Source of the DNA: Pseudomonadota bacterium
Lineage (GTDB): Bacteria > Pseudomonadota > Alphaproteobacteria > Caulobacterales > Caulobacteraceae
NCBI GenBank assembly: GCA_023409795.1
Contig: JAEYQX010000115.1
Location: 1 to 8,372 of the forward strand
Direction of reading: 5' to 3'
DNA length: 8,372 bases
The translations under genes were made by a program, and so were the position numbers. The notes under the pieces are model-generated. The model saw only the letters and a program-made list of their open reading frames with translations. It was not told where the DNA came from and searched no databases. Below are positions 6,555 through 8,372 of this stretch, one piece after another (positions within the stretch are counted from its first letter, which is position 1; each line of letters starts with the position of its first letter).

Positions 6555-7697
6555 ATGAACCCCGTCCCGACCCCCGCTGACATCCGCCCGCTGACGGCCC
6601 TGCGCTTTGCGGCCGCCTTCTGGGTCGCGCTCTATACCTTCTGGCCCAACCTGGATGTGGGGTTTGTCCCGAACCTGACGACCAAGGGCTATCTGGGGGT
6701 CGAGCTCTTCTTCATCCTGTCGGGCTTTATCCTGAGCCACGTCTATCTGGCCGCCTTTGGCGAAAAGCGGTTCGCCTACAGGACCTTCCTGTGGGCCCGG
6801 ATCGCCCGGGTCTATCCGTTGCACCTGTTCACCCTGATGGGCGTCATGGCCCTGGGGCTGGTCGCCGTGGCGGTGGGCATCAGCATCGACGCCAATGTGC
6901 TGAGCTGGGAGACCCTGCCCGCCCACCTGCTGCTGCTCCATGCCTGGGGCTTTGTCGGCGAGGCGGGCTGGAACCATCCGTCCTGGTCCATCTCGGCCGA
7001 GTGGCTGGCCTATCTGGCCTTCCCTGTCTTTGCCACGGGAGCCTGGGCCCTGCGCAACCGGCCATGGGCAGCGGTCGGCCTGACCGCGACGGGCATGGTC
7101 GCCACCTATCTGGTGTTCGAGCGACTGACCGGCTCGTCCCTGACCCTGGCGACCTTCCGCTGGGGGGCGCTGAGGATCATCCCCTGCTTTGCCTATGGCT
7201 GCGCCCTCTACCTGGTCTATCGCCGCGCGCCCCTGCCCCGGGCCTGGCTGCTGGCCCTGGCGGCTGCGGCCGTCATGCTGGCCAGCGCCTCGAGCCTGGT
7301 GTGGGACGGGATCACCGTCCTGGCCTCGGGCCTGCTGATCCTGGCCCTGGCCTCGGTGCCCCGCGAGAAAGCCGGGATCCTGGGCTCACGTCCCGCCGTC
7401 TACCTGGGCGAGATCAGCTATGCCCTCTACATGGTCTGCGCGCCGTGGCAGATGCTGGCGGTCAACCTTGCCGCCCGCGCCAGCGGGGCCGAGGACAAGG
7501 CCCTGCCCCTGGCCTGGTGGCTGGCGGTCATGGCGGGCCTGATTTTGGCCGCGGCCGTCACCTATCAGATCATCGAGCGACCGGCCCGCACCTTCCTGCG
7601 AGGGCTGGTCAGGACTGGACCCCGATCCGCCGCGCCTGTGGATCAAACGTCGAAACAGTTGGAAACGGTTCTTCAACCTTCTGAGCCTATCAGCTAA
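6555..7697 (+). CDS. acyltransferase 3 family membrane protein (OafA/YrhL type)
   Basis: A 380-residue integral membrane protein with about ten hydrophobic segments, the usual size and shape of the acyltransferase-3 family. Such enzymes usually O-acylate surface sugars, peptidoglycan or small molecules. Recognised blocks in order: RPLTALRFAAAFWVALYT (11-28), GYLGVELFFILSGFIL (45-60), ARIARVYPLHLF (81-92), HPSWSISAEWLAYLAFP (141-157), YLGEISYALYMVCAPW (283-298) and IIERPARTFL near 340. Two positions that are normally His are changed. In the R-x10-H motif, R17 is followed 11 residues on by T28 (ACC at 6636-6638). After SYALYMV, where His is common, there is C295 (TGC at 7437-7439). The Ser-x-x-x-Glu block with E149 is kept. 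It may be a subfamily with altered chemistry. The ATG at 6555 lacks a clear ribosome site; a GTG at 6534 is an in-frame alternative. A hydrophilic tail of about 35 residues ends the protein. It is followed after 33 bases by the CHAP gene. Confidence 0.9.
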   Translation: MNPVPTPADIRPLTALRFAAAFWVALYTFWPNLDVGFVPNLTTKGYLGVELFFILSGFILSHVYLAAFGEKRFAYRTFLWARIARVYPLHLFTLMGVMALGLVAVAVGISIDANVLSWETLPAHLLLLHAWGFVGEAGWNHPSWSISAEWLAYLAFPVFATGAWALRNRPWAAVGLTATGMVATYLVFERLTGSSLTLATFRWGALRIIPCFAYGCALYLVYRRAPLPRAWLLALAAAAVMLASASSLVWDGITVLASGLLILALASVPREKAGILGSRPAVYLGEISYALYMVCAPWQMLAVNLAARASGAEDKALPLAWWLAVMAGLILAAAVTYQIIERPARTFLRGLVRTGPRSAAPVDQTSKQLETVLQPSEPIS

Positions 7698-7700
7698 GAC
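7672..7700 (+). promoter_or_regulatory. candidate promoter for the CHAP gene overlapping the acyltransferase stop
   Basis: GCTAAGAC (7693-7700) matches the sigma-73 -10 pattern GCTANAWC at 7 of 8 positions, with TTCAACC (7672-7678) 14 bases upstream as a poor -35 (4 of 7). The -10 element contains the TAA stop of the acyltransferase gene. The surrounding 60 bases are visibly more AT-rich than the gene body. A start near 7706 would give a 25-base leader carrying the GGGAG ribosome site at 7718-7722. Read-through from the acyltransferase gene is also possible, as the gap is only 33 bases. Confidence 0.33.
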
Positions 7701-7730
7701 TTGGTCCGCGTTTAGTCGGGAGCACGCCAG

Positions 7731-8258
7731 ATGATGAAACGGCTCACAGCCGCCGCAGTAGCGGCGTCCCTGGGATTCTTCGCCCTCAACCCCGCGCCGG
7801 CACAAGCTGATCCCTATTGGCAGTGTGTCACCTTCGCCCGCATGTTCTCGGGCATCCAGATCTTCGGTGATGCCTGGACCTGGTGGCGCCAGGCGGTCGA
7901 CAAGTTCCGCACCGGCAAGGCCCCCGAAACCGGCTCTGTCCTAGTCTTCCAGCCGACCGGCCGCATGAACAAGGGCCACGTGGCCGTGGTCTCCGACATC
8001 CTGACCGACCGCGTCATCCGCGTGACCCACGCCAACTGGGGCGGCAGCAGCGGCAAGGTCGAGGAATACGTCACGGTCGTTGACGTCTCGCCCGAAGGCA
8101 ACTGGAGCCGGGTCAAGGTCTGGTACAACCCGATCAACGCCCTGGGCACCACCGTCTACCCGACCTATGGCTTTGTTTACAAAAGCGCATCCGAAGGCCT
8201 TGAGAACGGCCGCCAGATGGCCAGCCACGCCTTGGCCGCGACCGGCGCCAACAACTGA
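7731..8258 (+). CDS. secreted CHAP-domain amidase/peptidase
   Basis: A 175-residue exported protein made almost entirely of one CHAP domain, the NlpC/P60-like cysteine hydrolase fold that cuts amide bonds in peptidoglycan or in glutathionylspermidine-type substrates. The signal peptide runs from MMKRL through a hydrophobic core (6-19) to AQA at 24-26. The predicted triad is visible: C32 in YWQCVTFARM, H83 in KGHVAVVSD and N102 in HANWGG, which is the family's third-residue position. The mature protein would begin DPYWQC, placing the nucleophile only six residues from its N-terminus. C32 is the only cysteine. No wall-binding domain (LysM, SH3 or SPOR) is present, so targeting must come from the catalytic domain or a partner. 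About 25 hydrophilic residues, rich in Ala, follow the domain. GGGAG at 7718-7722 lies 8 bases ahead of the ATG at 7731; a second ATG follows directly. A substrate cannot be named from sequence. Confidence 0.88.
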   Translation: MMKRLTAAAVAASLGFFALNPAPAQADPYWQCVTFARMFSGIQIFGDAWTWWRQAVDKFRTGKAPETGSVLVFQPTGRMNKGHVAVVSDILTDRVIRVTHANWGGSSGKVEEYVTVVDVSPEGNWSRVKVWYNPINALGTTVYPTYGFVYKSASEGLENGRQMASHALAATGANN

Positions 8259-8307
8259 TTGATCGCTGAGGTCTGGCCCTTCAGCCCGTAAGCGGCGATA
8301 CAGGGCC

Positions 8308-8372
8308 ATGACCGCGAACACCGACATCCGTGGCCAGGCCATTGAAACGGCCCGCCATGAGCCCGACGGCAT
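8308..8372 (+). CDS. possible start of a further gene, cut by the window end
   Basis: An ATG at 8308 opens a frame that runs to the window end (21 complete codons, beginning MTANTDIRGQAIETARHEPDG), with mostly G or C at third positions as in the genes before it. AGGG at 8302-8305 is only 2 bases from the ATG, too close for a good ribosome site. I do not recognise the product. A minus-strand frame entering from the right and stopping in this stretch at about 8283-8285 is a weaker alternative, with lower third-position GC. The 49 bases between the CHAP stop and this ATG hold a short GCTGA/TCAGC hairpin (8264-8268 and 8280-8284) without a T-run. Confidence 0.35.
   Translation, partial: MTANTDIRGQAIETARHEPDG

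Noticed and set aside
7941..8372. Minus-strand open frame running in from the right end
   Set aside because: Most of it is antisense to the CHAP gene, which has a clear signal peptide and triad; its translation has no recognisable features.

Overview
This window looks like a high-GC alphaproteobacterial chromosome, most likely from the Caulobacterales (Caulobacter, Phenylobacterium or Brevundimonas type). That placement is inferred from strong GC bias at third codon positions, the protein families present, promoter-like elements resembling Caulobacter sigma-73 and EcfG/sigma-T sites, and GANTC (CcrM-type) sites in the one AT-rich intergenic region. Nothing here is an rRNA, tRNA, CRISPR array, transposon or phage gene. 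Almost every gene encodes an envelope protein.

Layout. Positions 1-279 are the 3' end of an ABC-2-type transporter ATPase. Facing it on the minus strand (375-1730) is a secreted LytM/M23 peptidoglycan endopeptidase of MepM/Csd3-like architecture. A divergent, unusually AT-rich control region (about 1731-2016) separates it from a plus-strand operon that I read as ydbH-ynbE-ydbL: a very large AsmA-like, membrane-anchored bridge protein (2017-5220), a 61-residue outer-membrane lipoprotein (5307-5492) and a small periplasmic DUF1318 protein (5513-5872). A clear hairpin follows at 5879-5908. Downstream are an uncharacterised small lipoprotein (5980-6447), an acyltransferase-3 membrane protein (6555-7697), a secreted single-domain CHAP amidase/peptidase (7731-8258), and possibly the start of another gene at 8308.

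How the genes fit together. By homology with Escherichia coli, YdbH spans the periplasm from the inner membrane, YnbE completes the bridge at the outer membrane and YdbL modulates the pair. Together they form one of the redundant AsmA-like routes (with TamB and YhdP) for moving phospholipid to the outer membrane. The divergent M23 peptidase and the CHAP enzyme act on peptidoglycan, and the acyltransferase probably modifies a surface glycan or lipid, so the window is an envelope-biogenesis neighbourhood.

Points most worth a second look: (i) the acyltransferase lacks the family's hallmark His of the R-x10-H motif and also the usual His after the SY-x-LY motif; (ii) there is an EcfG/sigma-T-like promoter between ydbH and ynbE; (iii) the divergent region carries an inverted repeat of GGTTAA/TTAACC with two GANTC sites; (iv) YdbH has exactly two cysteines, 23 residues apart. 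I do not see a wholly new multi-gene system.
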